The notes under the pieces are model-generated. The model saw only the letters and a list, made by a program, of their open reading frames with translations. It did not search any database and was not told where the DNA came from. A stretch of DNA of 64,000 nt from Pelobates cultripes (Eukaryota > Chordata > Amphibia > Anura > Pelobatidae), in assembly GCA_933207985.1 (NCBI GenBank), contig OW240916.1:320286336-320350335 (forward strand), in the 5' to 3' direction. A program made the position numbers and the translations under genes. Below are positions 33,451-44,248 of this stretch, one piece after another; within the stretch, counting starts at the first letter, position 1, and each line of letters opens with the position of its first letter.

Positions 33451-36330
33451 GTACAGTGTTTCAGTTCCCCTCATATTAACTTGTACATCAATTATAATCA
33501 ACAAAAGAAAATATATTTTCCATTCCCTTTAAGATATTGTTGGTGCGTATACATACACGTTTATAATTTATACATATAAAACGTTACCCATGGAAAGTCT
33601 AACTTTACTTTCAGATCAATATATAATTAGCGTGCAAGCCAGATATGCAATAAGGAGAAATCGTGGTTGAATGTGGACATGTTAAAAAAAGGCAAAATAG
33701 AAAACTGCCTGCTTTGATGATAAAGGCGTTAATACGGTTTAACTGTCCGTTACATGATAGAAGGGTAACGTTTACAAACATCTGGTGGATGGACTGCCAT
33801 AAGCCGTTTATCAGCTGTTTTAGTTTATTTTTTAATTAATGTTGGAAAATCTGACTACCCTCAAAATTACATTAAAACCGTGTGTTTTTTCTTTCTTCCA
33901 TGATAAAAACACAGTGCAGCCTTGCTGTAGTATAATGCGGGTGTATAGATACATCCTGCTTTACGCCCATAAGGCTGAGGATTTGCGCAGTCTGCACTAC
34001 GTGATCCTCTTAGCCAATCAGCTGTGAGCAGGTAGATCAGCATGAAATGGATATTCCTCAGGTCTCACACACTGCCATGGACTGGTCACCACATTTCTGT
34101 TTCCCGGCTTATCCTTCTCAGATCTGGAAAGGCCCGTTAGAAATAACACACACAGGACAAGCAATTTGTTTTCACACAAGCCTTTCATTTTCTCCTTCCC
34201 AGCAAAGTAGATATACAGATTTCTTTTAGTCTAGGGTGAGACACTTTATTCAGCCAATCGCAGCTTGGCACAGTATTCTTTGCAAACCAAGCAATTCGAA
34301 CACATCACGTACAATTCTGTATGTTACGAACAGATAAGCAAGCTTGCTCAGCATAACTCGGGGGGGGGGGGATACTTGTTTTTCAGAGAAGAAGCCCCTC
34401 ACTAAGGATTTTAATACATTTCACTGATACAACTAAAAACTCTCTAATCATTATATATCATTTAATACATGAAGCCAAAGCAATAAAATTGACCCTAACA
34501 ATTGCCAATTACATAAAAACAGTGCAGCCACATCCTGTGCCTATGGAGGGAATACAATGCCAAGGAAATAGTGATCGTTAATGCCCAATGATTGAATAAA
34601 GTTCTGTGGACGACATTTCACCGAGGACAATTCAGCCTCACTCACAAACACACACCACAGCTTTAAGAGCAAACTCTAGCAAGAAATAAAACGGAAATAA
34701 TTACTAAAGAAAGATTGTATCTGATCGAATGAAGCAGCACTCAAGCTGGGTGGAGGGGAGAAAAAAATTAAAATAAATATGTTTCCTTTATAACAGTCAT
34801 GCTGGCAGTGTAAATTGTAACAGGAAGTAACAATGAAGGTTGGTTCACACTTGTTTAGCTGGTGAGATGTTAGAATGCCCTCCTGGACGCCTCTGGTGAC
34901 AAACGACTGTTAGGAAAGCTGGACGACATTTCGGGTTTACGCGTATTGGGGGTGAGGGATGGGCTCTCTGTATAATCTGCATTTCAGGTGCTTGTTCCAT
35001 ATTTAAAGTGTTACCCCTTAACCCCCCAGTGATATACAGAACCCCCCAGTGATATCGAATGCCGACCTGCCCTTTACAAGGTTTTTGGTTTTGTGTTTTT
35101 GTTACAGAATTCTTTTTTTACTTAAAACTGCGCACATAAACATCTCTAATTTGACTGCAAACCTATTTATTTATAAGAATAATCTCTCCAATCCAAGCCG
35201 ATATTTTAACACTGACACGGTTATTTTAAATCGAGAACTCAAAGTGAATTTCAAATTATAGTTGTTTTGGTGACCATAGTATCCCTTAACACACAGGTAA
35301 GTACACACACAGGCTCTCTCGCGTCATTCCTGGAGTGACCCTTTAAGACAAAGTAGGGAAGCAAAGATTTGTCAAACATGTCTGCTTACTAGCCCCTGCG
35401 TTTTACATCGGCCATCAATCATTGTAAGCCACGAGTCACGGGCAGCTGAGATGGCAGACATGTGAACGCAACAACAGACTAGTTTAATAGAATACGATCT
35501 ATCCTGATTATAACCTGTGAAATCTCAACATATTCTTCCTGTAACAAGCCTTGCAGGTTAGGTGGCAAATTAGTATTTTTATTATTTAACAGCTACATTT
35601 TATTGCAGCACGATGTAGTTGGATTGCAATATTGGCGATAAGATATAATCTCCATTTAGTTATAGAACATTAAAATGCAAGCCAGTATAATTCAACAGGT
35701 ATATTTGCTGTCGGGTAATAGAAGGGTTAATAGGTAAAAGTGTATGCTCAGCAGTATAGTATTTTGTAACAAAACTTTCACTGGTTTTCACCAACGTTTT
35801 CAAGGCCAGCAGGTGTGTGAGGAGTTACCTGCCTCCCAATTAGGAGGAGAATAGACAAAGCACAGTGTATGCAAGCCTGCCAACATACAATTCCTTTGTT
35901 TTTTTAATTCTATTTCACTGATATCATTTATATATTCAAGATCTTAATGTGAATGCTCTCAGAGCCAGTTTTGATTGCTTTCCTCTATTGCAATAAGGAC
36001 ATCATCCAATCCATTATTCCGGCCTCTGACTGGTTCATTGGAAAGTATTTAGAGTGTATTGACTGTTCGCAAAAACAATACACACAGGAGATTTCACAGT
36101 AATATGAAAAATAATAAGCAAAGGTCAGTTTTGTACTAAATGCAATGGATTTGAGATTGAAATGAATGTCGTTCTATACTCCCTTTATGGTTTTTGAATA
36201 GTAATAAGGCACATGGCGGGCTAATTACTACATTATGGCACAGAATCTATACCACAGCAATCACTGGCATCGTACAGAAAGCATTTATAATGTACAGATA
36301 GAATGTTATCATCATGGTCGATACATGTCA
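33451..36330. other. SERINC5 intron 1, nothing recognised
   Basis: AT-rich; only short open frames. A G10 run lies near 34361. At 35020-35060 the word CCCCCCAGTGATAT occurs twice in tandem. No exon seen. Confidence 0.45.
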
Positions 36331-36600
36331 TTAAAGGGACACCAAGCACCATACACATTACCACCCCAATATGAAGAATAAATGGGGGAACAGCTCATTC
36401 TAAACAGTGAAAACATGACTAGGGCCCTGTGTGACCTTAATCGTTCTGTGATCCCTGGCATCTCTGCAGCCACGATTTCTAAATTAATTTATTAAACTGG
36501 GAGTTTATAGCTGTCAATCTCTGCTTTACACTCATAGGGAACGGCTCATTCTAAACAGTGACAAAAGATATAGAATGAGAAAACAAAGTATCTATAAGCC
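36331..36600. mobile_element. T2-type MITE 5' end and a short direct duplication
   Basis: TTAAAGGGACACCAAGCACC at 36331 is a T2-type start without a recognisable far end. Further on, GCTCATTCTAAACAGTGA is present twice (about 36391 and 36545), so the tract was internally duplicated. Confidence 0.5.
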
Positions 36601-36877
36601 ACAGTGATTTCTTTAAAGAATTACAAAAGTAAAACATCCAAAGATTTATTTCATGTTTTTACAATATTTCAGTCTCATAGCATCAGCTTTTAAAAATGTA
36701 TGACTTCCTTGAACCTGGGATTTTTAACGCCTCAACCTTTCACAATTATTTTTCAAAGCACTTAGGAAAAGACTTTCACTAATCCGCACTTCAATTTCCC
36801 GTAGACGTACACTATTCTCTACTGATGTCTTGACTAATAGATATCTACCTTTTTACTTTTTCACAAAAGTTGCATTA

Positions 36878-37228
36878 TTAAAGGGACACTCCAGGCACCC
36901 AGACCACTTCAGCTCTTTGGAGTGGTCTGGGTGCCTTGCCCCTCTCCCCTTAGCCCTGTTAGTCAAAACACTGCTGTCTCTCAGACAGCCGCTAAATGGT
37001 GCTTCCGGATTCTTGGAACAATGCTTTCCTATGGGGAGGTCTAAAGCGCACGTGGGGCTATTGGGCCCTGCTTGTCGTGGGACAGAGGAGGGGGCGCAGC
37101 TTCGACCCAGCGTCAAGGGACATCGGCAATGGGATCATGTAAGTAAATAAAGGGTTTTTAACCCTGGGAGGGGGAAGGCAGAGGGATTAGTAGTGCCAGG
37201 AATACAGCTTTGTACTATATCCCTTTAA
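36878..37228. mobile_element. T2-type MITE, complete
   Basis: 351 bp from TTAAAGGGACACTCCAGGCA to GTACTATATCCCTTTAA, TTAA at both ends. The 5' part has the inverted pair CACCCAGACCACTTCAG / GGAGTGGTCTGGGTG. Confidence 0.8.
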
Positions 37229-37489
37229 ACTTTTATTTCGCACACACTGCCATCGGTTTATTCATGTCTCACATTCAAATAGACCCATTTGTAGCTCCAG
37301 TCCACGGCCCCCGTTTCCAGGTGCCTAACTTTCCACATAATGACAAGCCCCCCATTTCAGGCTAAATGAATACTGCAAGCACCATAACCACTACAGCTGT
37401 CTATCCTCAGATGAATGTGTCTCATAAACAAAGTGAGCCCTGTGTCTAACTAGTCACATTAGTGAACAGAGAAGACCTGCTTCTAACCA

Positions 37490-37592
37490 TGTGTGAATTG
37501 ATATAGCATAGAAACACAGTGTGTCCTGCCTCTATCTGTCTATGGATTTATATAGCATATAAACAGAGCAAGTCCTGCTATCTATGGATTAA
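37490..37592 (+). repeat. 45/49-bp minisatellite, left outlying units
   Basis: Two degenerate units (CTATGGATTTATATAGCATA then AAACAGAGCAAGTCCTGC) of the array that resumes at 38623. They end in CTATGGATTA, where a Tc1 element is inserted. Confidence 0.8.
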
Positions 37593-37594
37593 TA

Positions 37595-38622
37595 CACTCA
37601 TCTGCCACAGCATTAAAACCACCTGTCTAATATCGTGTAGGTCCCCCACATGATGCATCGAGGCATGGACTCCACAAGACCTCTTAATGTATCCTGTGGT
37701 ATCGGGCACCAAGACATTAGCAGCAGAATCTTTAAATTCTGCAAGGTGGGACCTCCATGGATCAGAGTTGTTGTTCCAGCACATCCCACACATGCTTAGT
37801 TGGTTTGAGATCTGAGGAATTTGGAGGGCAAGGCATTACCTTGAACTCTTTGACATGTTCCTCAATCCATTCCTAAACAATGTTTGCAGTGTGGCAGGGT
37901 GCATTATCCGGCTGAAAGAGGAACACCATTGCCATAAAGGGGTGTACACGGTCTGCTGCAATCTCTAGGTAGGTGGTACATGTTAAAGTAACATCCACAT
38001 AAATTACAGGACCCAAGGTTTCCTAGCAGAACATTGCCCAGAGCATAACACTGCCTCCGCCGGCCTGCCTTCTTCCCATAGTGCATCCTGCTGGCATCTT
38101 TTCCCCAGGTAAACAATGCACATCCACCCAGCCATCCACCTGATCTAAAATAAATTATTATTCATCAGACCAGGCACCATGTAACCGTCTTCTATTGCTC
38201 CATGGTCCAGTACTGCCGATCACATCAACCATTGAATGCACTTTTGTGGTGGACAGGGATCTTCATGCGCGCTCTGACTGGACTGCAGGCTGTGCAGCAA
38301 ACTGCGAAGCCCTGTGTGTTCTGACACCTTTCTATCATGACCAGCATTAAGGTCAGCAATTTGAGCTACAGAAGCTCTTCTGTGTGCTTGGACCAGATGG
38401 GCTAGCCTTCTCCACTGCATTCCAGGAACACCATACAAGACCTGGCCTTTTGGAGAGGTTCTGACCCAGTTGTCTGGTCTTCACTATTTGGCCCTTGTCA
38501 AAGTCACTTAGATCTTTAAATCCAGGAAATTTAAGAACTGACTGTTCCCTTGCTGCTTAATATATTCCACCTCTTGACAGGTGTCATTGTAACAATATTA
38601 TCAATGCTATTCACTTCACCTG
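37595..38622 (-). mobile_element. Tc1-like transposon relic inserted in the minisatellite
   Basis: Left end after a TA (37593-37594): CACTCATCTGCCACAGCATT then AAAACCACCTG. Minus-strand coding relics: [10 protein letters not shown]...GHDRKVSEHT (about 38438-38300), WSDE (near 38165, followed by a stop), MPAGCTMGRRQAGGGSVMLW (about 38110-38050), a DNAPCH word with the second Asp, and a DLKPTKHVW word where the family has DLNPIEHLW. So the catalytic Glu is Lys. The right inverted repeat is cut off after TTCACCTG. A dead copy of a very widespread vertebrate Tc1 family. Confidence 0.88.
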
Positions 38623-39551
38623 CTTCTATCTATCTATGGATTTATATAGTGTATAAACAGAGCGAGCCCATCTTCTATCTATCTATCTATGGATTTATAT
38701 AGTGTATAAACAGAGCGAGTCCTGCTTCCATCCATCTATTTATATAGTGTATAAACAGAGCAAGCCCTGCTTCTATCTATGGATTTATATAGTGTATAAA
38801 CAGAGCGAGCCCTGCTTCTATCTATCTATGGATTTATATAGTGTATAAACAGAGCGAGCCCTGCTTCTATCTATCAATGGATTTATATAGTGTATAAACA
38901 GAGCGAGCCCTTCTTCTATCTATCTATGGATTTATATAGTGTATAAACAGAGCAAGCCCTGCTTCTATCTATGGATTTATATAGTGTATAAACAGAGCGA
39001 GCCCTGCTTCTATCTATCTATGGATTTATATAGTGTATAAACAGAGCGAGTCCTGCTTCTATCTATGGATTTATATAGTGTATACATTCAGCGAGCCCTG
39101 CTTCTATCTATGGATTTATATAGTGTATAAACAGAGCGAACCCTGCTTCTATCTATCTGTGGATTTATATAGTGTATAAACAGAGCGAGCCCTGCTTCTA
39201 TCTATGGATTTATATAGTGTATAAACAGAGCGAGCCCTGCTTCTATCTACCTATGGATTTATATAGTGTATAAACAGAGCGAGCCCTGCTTCTATCTACC
39301 TATGGATTTATATAGTGTATAAACATAGCGAGTCCTGCTTCTATCTATGGATTTATATAGTGTATAAACAGAGCGAGCCCAGCTTCTATCTATCTATGGA
39401 TTTATATAGTGTATAAACAGAGCGGGCCCAGCTTCTATCTATCTATGGATTTATATAGTGTATAAACAGAGCGAGCCCTGCTTCTATCTATAGATTTATA
39501 TAGTGTATAAACAGAGCGAGCCCTGCTTCTATCTATGGATTTATATAGTGT
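38623..39551 (+). repeat. 45/49-bp minisatellite, middle block
   Basis: About 20 units of GGATTTATATAGTGTATAAA followed by CAGAGCGAGCCCTGCTTCTA and one to three CTAT repeats, giving 41-, 45- or 49-bp lengths. Each unit contains the inverted pair TTTATA...TATAAA. Ends at the LINE insertion point. Confidence 0.95.
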
Positions 39552-39564
39552 ATAAACAGAGCAA
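39552..39564 (+). repeat. target-site duplication, 5' copy
   Basis: ATAAACAGAGCAA immediately before the LINE 5' end; the second copy is at 44249-44261. Both carry GCAA where most array units have GCGA. Confidence 0.8.
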
Positions 39565-39566
39565 AC

Positions 39567-42500
39567 ATCTACGTTCCCAACCGAAGACAGGCTTCCTTCC
39601 TCCGAAACACGCTGCACATATTAGAAGAATTCACTGACGGCATACTAATCGTCGGAGGGGATTTTAACGTACCTCTGGACCCAATATTGGACTCCTCATC
39701 TGGACATAGTAGTATTTCACAAAACAACATCCGATCGATCCGAAAATCGCTGGAAGAACTGAGATTGGTGGACGGCTGGAGAACACTCAACCCGACGGTA
39801 AAAGATTACACTTACTACTCCGCTCTTCACAACCGATACTCTCGCATAGACTACCTCTTCATCACACAGGAAGGACTCGCTCGCTTATTCAAAGCGGACA
39901 TCGACCCGTCTACATGGTCGGACCATGGCTAGGTCAGGCTAGAGATGGAATCCCCCATGTTTCGCCCAACTACGTGGATGTGGAGACTTAACGAAGCTCT
40001 CCTACTCGATCCAGCCACCAAAGAACAAATAACCAAAGAGCTAGAACAATACTTCAGAGACAACGACACACCAGAGGTCTCCCCGATAACCATATGGGAA
40101 GCACATAAGAACGTCGTTCGCGGAACACTCATCCGCATTGCCTCGCAAAAACGGAAAGCGAATATGATCGAGATGACTAACCTATACCAAAAGATATCAA
40201 AGCTGGAAAGTCAACACAAAAGATCCCAACTACATGAAACATACGGGGAACTGATGGAACACAGAAGAGCACTTAAGAGACTCATCACAAAAAAACATCT
40301 CCGAAATCTCCAACGCACGAAGGGTTTCTACTATGCACAAGCCAATAAAGGGGGGAAATACCTGGCTAGATTATTAAAAGGCCCTACGCCTCGTAGACAA
40401 ATACGCAAACTTCGCCTCTCCTCAGGAGAAATGACCCCCTATCCACAAAAAAAATCGCCGATGAGTTTAGGACCTACTATGAAACACTTTACAACCTGAG
40501 CCCACCCATGGGGACGACGAGCGACGAAAGAAGAGCCACTCAGATACGAGATTACCTTTCTGACACGATCGTCAAAACGATTAACCAGGAATCAGCTTCA
40601 GCACTCGACATGCCAATCAGCACGGAAGAGCTTGCGGCTGCACTGAAAACGTCCAAATCAGGCAGGGCACCTGGACCAGATGGTTTTTCAACTGGATACT
40701 ATAAGACCTTCCAGGATCTCCTGATACCGTGGCTAACTAAAGCGATCAATGCGGTGGGTGACGGAGGGCACCTGGGCGCGGAATCCTTAGCCGCGACCAT
40801 CACGGTCTTGCTCAAGCCAGGAAAGGACCCATTGCTTTGCGGCAGCTACCGTCCTATTTCGCTGCTCAATGTAGACGCCAAACTAACCACGAAAGTCATA
40901 GCTAGCAGGCTCAACAACTTTCTTCCAGAATTGATACACGCAGACCAGACAGGCTTCATCCCGGGCAGAGAGGCCAGAGATAGCACTTTGCGACTGTTCT
41001 CAATCCAACAACACGCAAGAAAGACAAAAACTAAAATGCTATTACTATCCACGGATGCGGAGAAAGCGTTTGACAGAGTCGACTGGTCGTACATGATGGC
41101 CACCTTACAACATATGGGATGCGGACAGAGACTACTCGCATGGGTATCAGCCTTCTATAGCAAACCGCACGCAAATGTGAGAGTAAACGGAGCCACGACA
41201 GCGGACTTTACAATTAACAATGGTACCCGTCAAGGTTGCCCACTATCTCCACTTTTGTTCGCTATGACCCTAGAACCACTGCTCCAGAAGATACGACTAA
41301 ACCCAAACATTCAAGGATACAACTGGCGTGGAACACACCATAAAGTGGCTGCGTACGCGGATGACCTCCTATTCTTTGTACAGCACCCTAGGACAACTCT
41401 ACCATGCCTCCTTTCCGAATTCGACAATTTCGGGAAAATCTCGGGCTTCAAACTTAATCTCTCAAAGTGCGAGGTCCTGAATATTACGATCCCCACGGAA
41501 GAATACATATCCCTGGACTCGCTATTCGCTTTTCACTGGTGTTACGGCCGGATTAAGTATCTGGGCGTCTGGGTGACCACAGACCCAGAAGACATGTACC
41601 GTCTCAATTTTGTCCCCTTTCTGAAAACAATTCTAGCGGACCTAGCTAGATGGTCGTACCCACATGTAACCTGGCATGGACGAGTCGCGATCCTAAAGAT
41701 GAACATCTTGCCGAGGATTCTATACCTTATGCAAACGATCCCATTAACCATCCCAGGGACCTTCTTCTCCACCCTGAAAACGGCGATAATTAAATTTGTG
41801 TGGCGAGGGGAACGTTCTCGAATTCGACATGACATACTCTGCCGCCCAAGGAACCATGGTGGACTAACCTTACCAGATGTCAAAAAATACCACCAAGCCA
41901 CAGTCATGCAACGGATACTGGACTGGCACCAGGAACCCACAACGAAACAATGGGTAGAACTCGATAAAGGCCTTATCGGACCAACACTGGAGATGAGGAT
42001 ATGGGGAACGACGAGAGGCCCGATGGCCCACAACAATGAGGGGCTGATAACACAAACAATCACCGGTTGGAGATCACTGAGAGACCAGAGCTATATATCG
42101 CCCACTCCTAGCCCGATGATTCCACTCACCCATAACGCGGCCTTGGGAGGTGGACTCCCGCCCGACGCATGGCCCATTCCAAGCGAGAGGAACTATATCC
42201 CCATATATAAAGCCCTCGAAGGTGGCAGAATCCGGGATCTAACTGCAATACTAGGGGACGGTCCAAGGACCCCCCTCACGGTACTCAGATACCTACAGTT
42301 GAAACACTACCATGACACAATGCCACATAAAGACCGTTTACACAGAGACCTCACCTGGTTTGAGGGCCTCTGTGACAATGGCACCACACTCGACCATGCT
42401 ATATCAGCCCTCTACCAACACCTACCGGTACTTATCGGAGACACGACCCAGGCTTCTACCTTCCGTCGCCAATGGGAAGGACAACTTCAAAAGACGCTCA

Positions 42501-43375
42501 CACCTTCACAATGGGATTTGGCATTGCTATGGCAGCAAAAAAGCTCTATGAGTTCCTATTACCAAGAGGTGAATTACAAATTGCTCTCCCTCTGGTACAG
42601 AACGCCATCCCTCCTACACCAGATCTTCCCGTCAACCTCCCCGATGTGCTGGAGATGCCAGGCGGACCGTGGCACTTTGATACATATATGGTGGGAATGC
42701 AGAGACATTACCCCATACTGGGCAATGATTAAGGAAACTGTGACTGACATTCTGGGCGATGTCCCGGAATGGAACGCGGAATTAGCCCTTCTACACATAT
42801 CGACACAATCGATCGGGACGTATAAAAGATCTATACTACGTCACTTACTAAACGCGGCCAAAGCTAACATACCGGCACACTGGAAGACAAGTGATGTACC
42901 AACTAAAGAAGAATGGATCCGCAGAGTAGAAGATATTCACGGAGCGGAAGAAATACACGCCTCTCTGACGGGTCGAGCAACAAAACACACAGAACTGTGG
43001 CTCCCATGGTTCCTCTATATTGCCCGCTACAGACAGGCAGGTAATGCCCCCGAATCCACTGACGGGGCAACATCAGATGCGGATCCTACAGGACACAGTC
43101 CACCCCCCCCCTTAGCCACATTTCCTTCCCCCTCCCCCCCCTTTTTTTTTTTTTATCCTTCTTCTCTCTCCCTCTCTCTCTTTCTTTCTTCTTCTTCTTC
43201 TTTTCTTCTTCTCTCTTCTTACCTCTCTCTCGCTCTTCCATTTCGCTGGACGGGCCCCGGAACCGGGGAATCGGGATCGGGATCGGAGAGACACATTATC
43301 ATAAAAGCAAAGGGGGGAGGAAAAAAAAAAGGGAAGGGTAAGAGGAAAAAAATTGAAAAATCTATCGACTTCTGA
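39567..43375 (+). pseudogene. L1-type ORF2 (APE endonuclease, reverse transcriptase, Cys/His C-terminus), 5'-truncated
   Basis: Starts inside the APE endonuclease (IYVPN...VGGDFNVPLD...RIDYLF...WSDHG). A TAG at 39930-39932 stops it; the same frame resumes and runs to a shift at an A8 run (40447-40454). Then a 955-codon open frame (40508-43375) holds the RT: GRAPGPDGFSTGYY, STDAEKAFDRVDW (motif A), NGTRQGCPLSPLLFAM, and AAYADDLLFF (YADD at 41354-41365). Further on: KYLGVWVT, WHGRVAILKMNILPRILY, and a Cys-His knuckle CWRCQ...HIWWEC from codon 714. The last ~60 codons run through C-, T- and CT-rich DNA and are probably not functional. Function: target-primed reverse transcription. L1/Tx1-type by motif style; the exact clade is not determined. 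Confidence 0.93.
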
Positions 43376-44248
43376 AACTCGTAAAAGAGGAACACCCAGC
43401 CCTGACGGGATCTGAGGAGTGTACAGACTCCCTAGGGAAACACGAGTCAAACCATGCCTTGTTAAACGTTCCAGTATCAAAATGTCAAAAGTAGAGCTTA
43501 CGCTCATATAACACAACAGATACGCAACATCTTAAATCTACTCCAATCACACACTACTAGGTCTCCGACACACACACCACTAACGACACTAAGGCATCTC
43601 CCTGGGAAATCTCACGGACTGTGGGCTCTGCTGCAAGTAGTATTGACAACACCCCTAGCCATATAAGATAACGCACTAGATACGGGGACACGTATTATAC
43701 AATCCACTAAACCTACTCTCATGGCACGCTATAGACCCGCATACACATCTGGAACGCTAAGACCCGTGAGTCTCAACGTTATATCTCACTACCTCACATA
43801 TCTCACTAACTCGCACCTAGGGAAAATCACATATTCTATCGCTCGACACAACTAGGCGAAGTAATAAAGTCAAATGGAAGGAGGTGGGGAGATGGAACTA
43901 CAGAGTGTGAGGAATAAGGGGAACAAAACCTTTACGTTACAAAAACTGTACAGGCCCTCTCCTCCCGACCTGCATATTTTGGTGTACTGCACGATGTCAA
44001 ATATTTTGCATTATTACGCCCGATGTTTCACTCTGTCATATAACAAAAAAGATTTACCCCAAAAAAAAAAAAAGCAATGAAACTCACGTGGTAACACGGA
44101 CGAGAACCCCGGCACAATGTGATTAATATCCTCAAATTGGTGGTATGTCGGAGACTTGCGCGTCTCAACTTGTAAAGCTTTTTAAAGCATGTACTGCTTG
44201 TTTGAACTACTTATCAATAAAAACAGATTTAACAAAAAAAAAAAATAA
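43376..44248 (+). other. LINE 3' UTR with poly(A) signal and tail
   Basis: Non-coding, ending with AATAAA at 44216-44221 and an A-rich tail from 44231 that merges with the target duplication. The preceding ORF end (43085-43260) is made of C, T and CTT simple repeats. Confidence 0.85.

Larger units (their letters stand above)
39565..44248 (+). mobile_element. 5'-truncated L1-type LINE inserted in the minisatellite
   Basis: About 4.7 kb, from within the endonuclease domain to a poly(A) tail at 44231-44248. It is flanked by a 13-bp duplication of minisatellite sequence. ORF1 and the start of ORF2 are missing through 5' truncation. A single nonsense codon and one homopolymer frameshift are the only breaks seen in ORF2, so the insertion is young relative to the other elements here. 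Confidence 0.95.
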
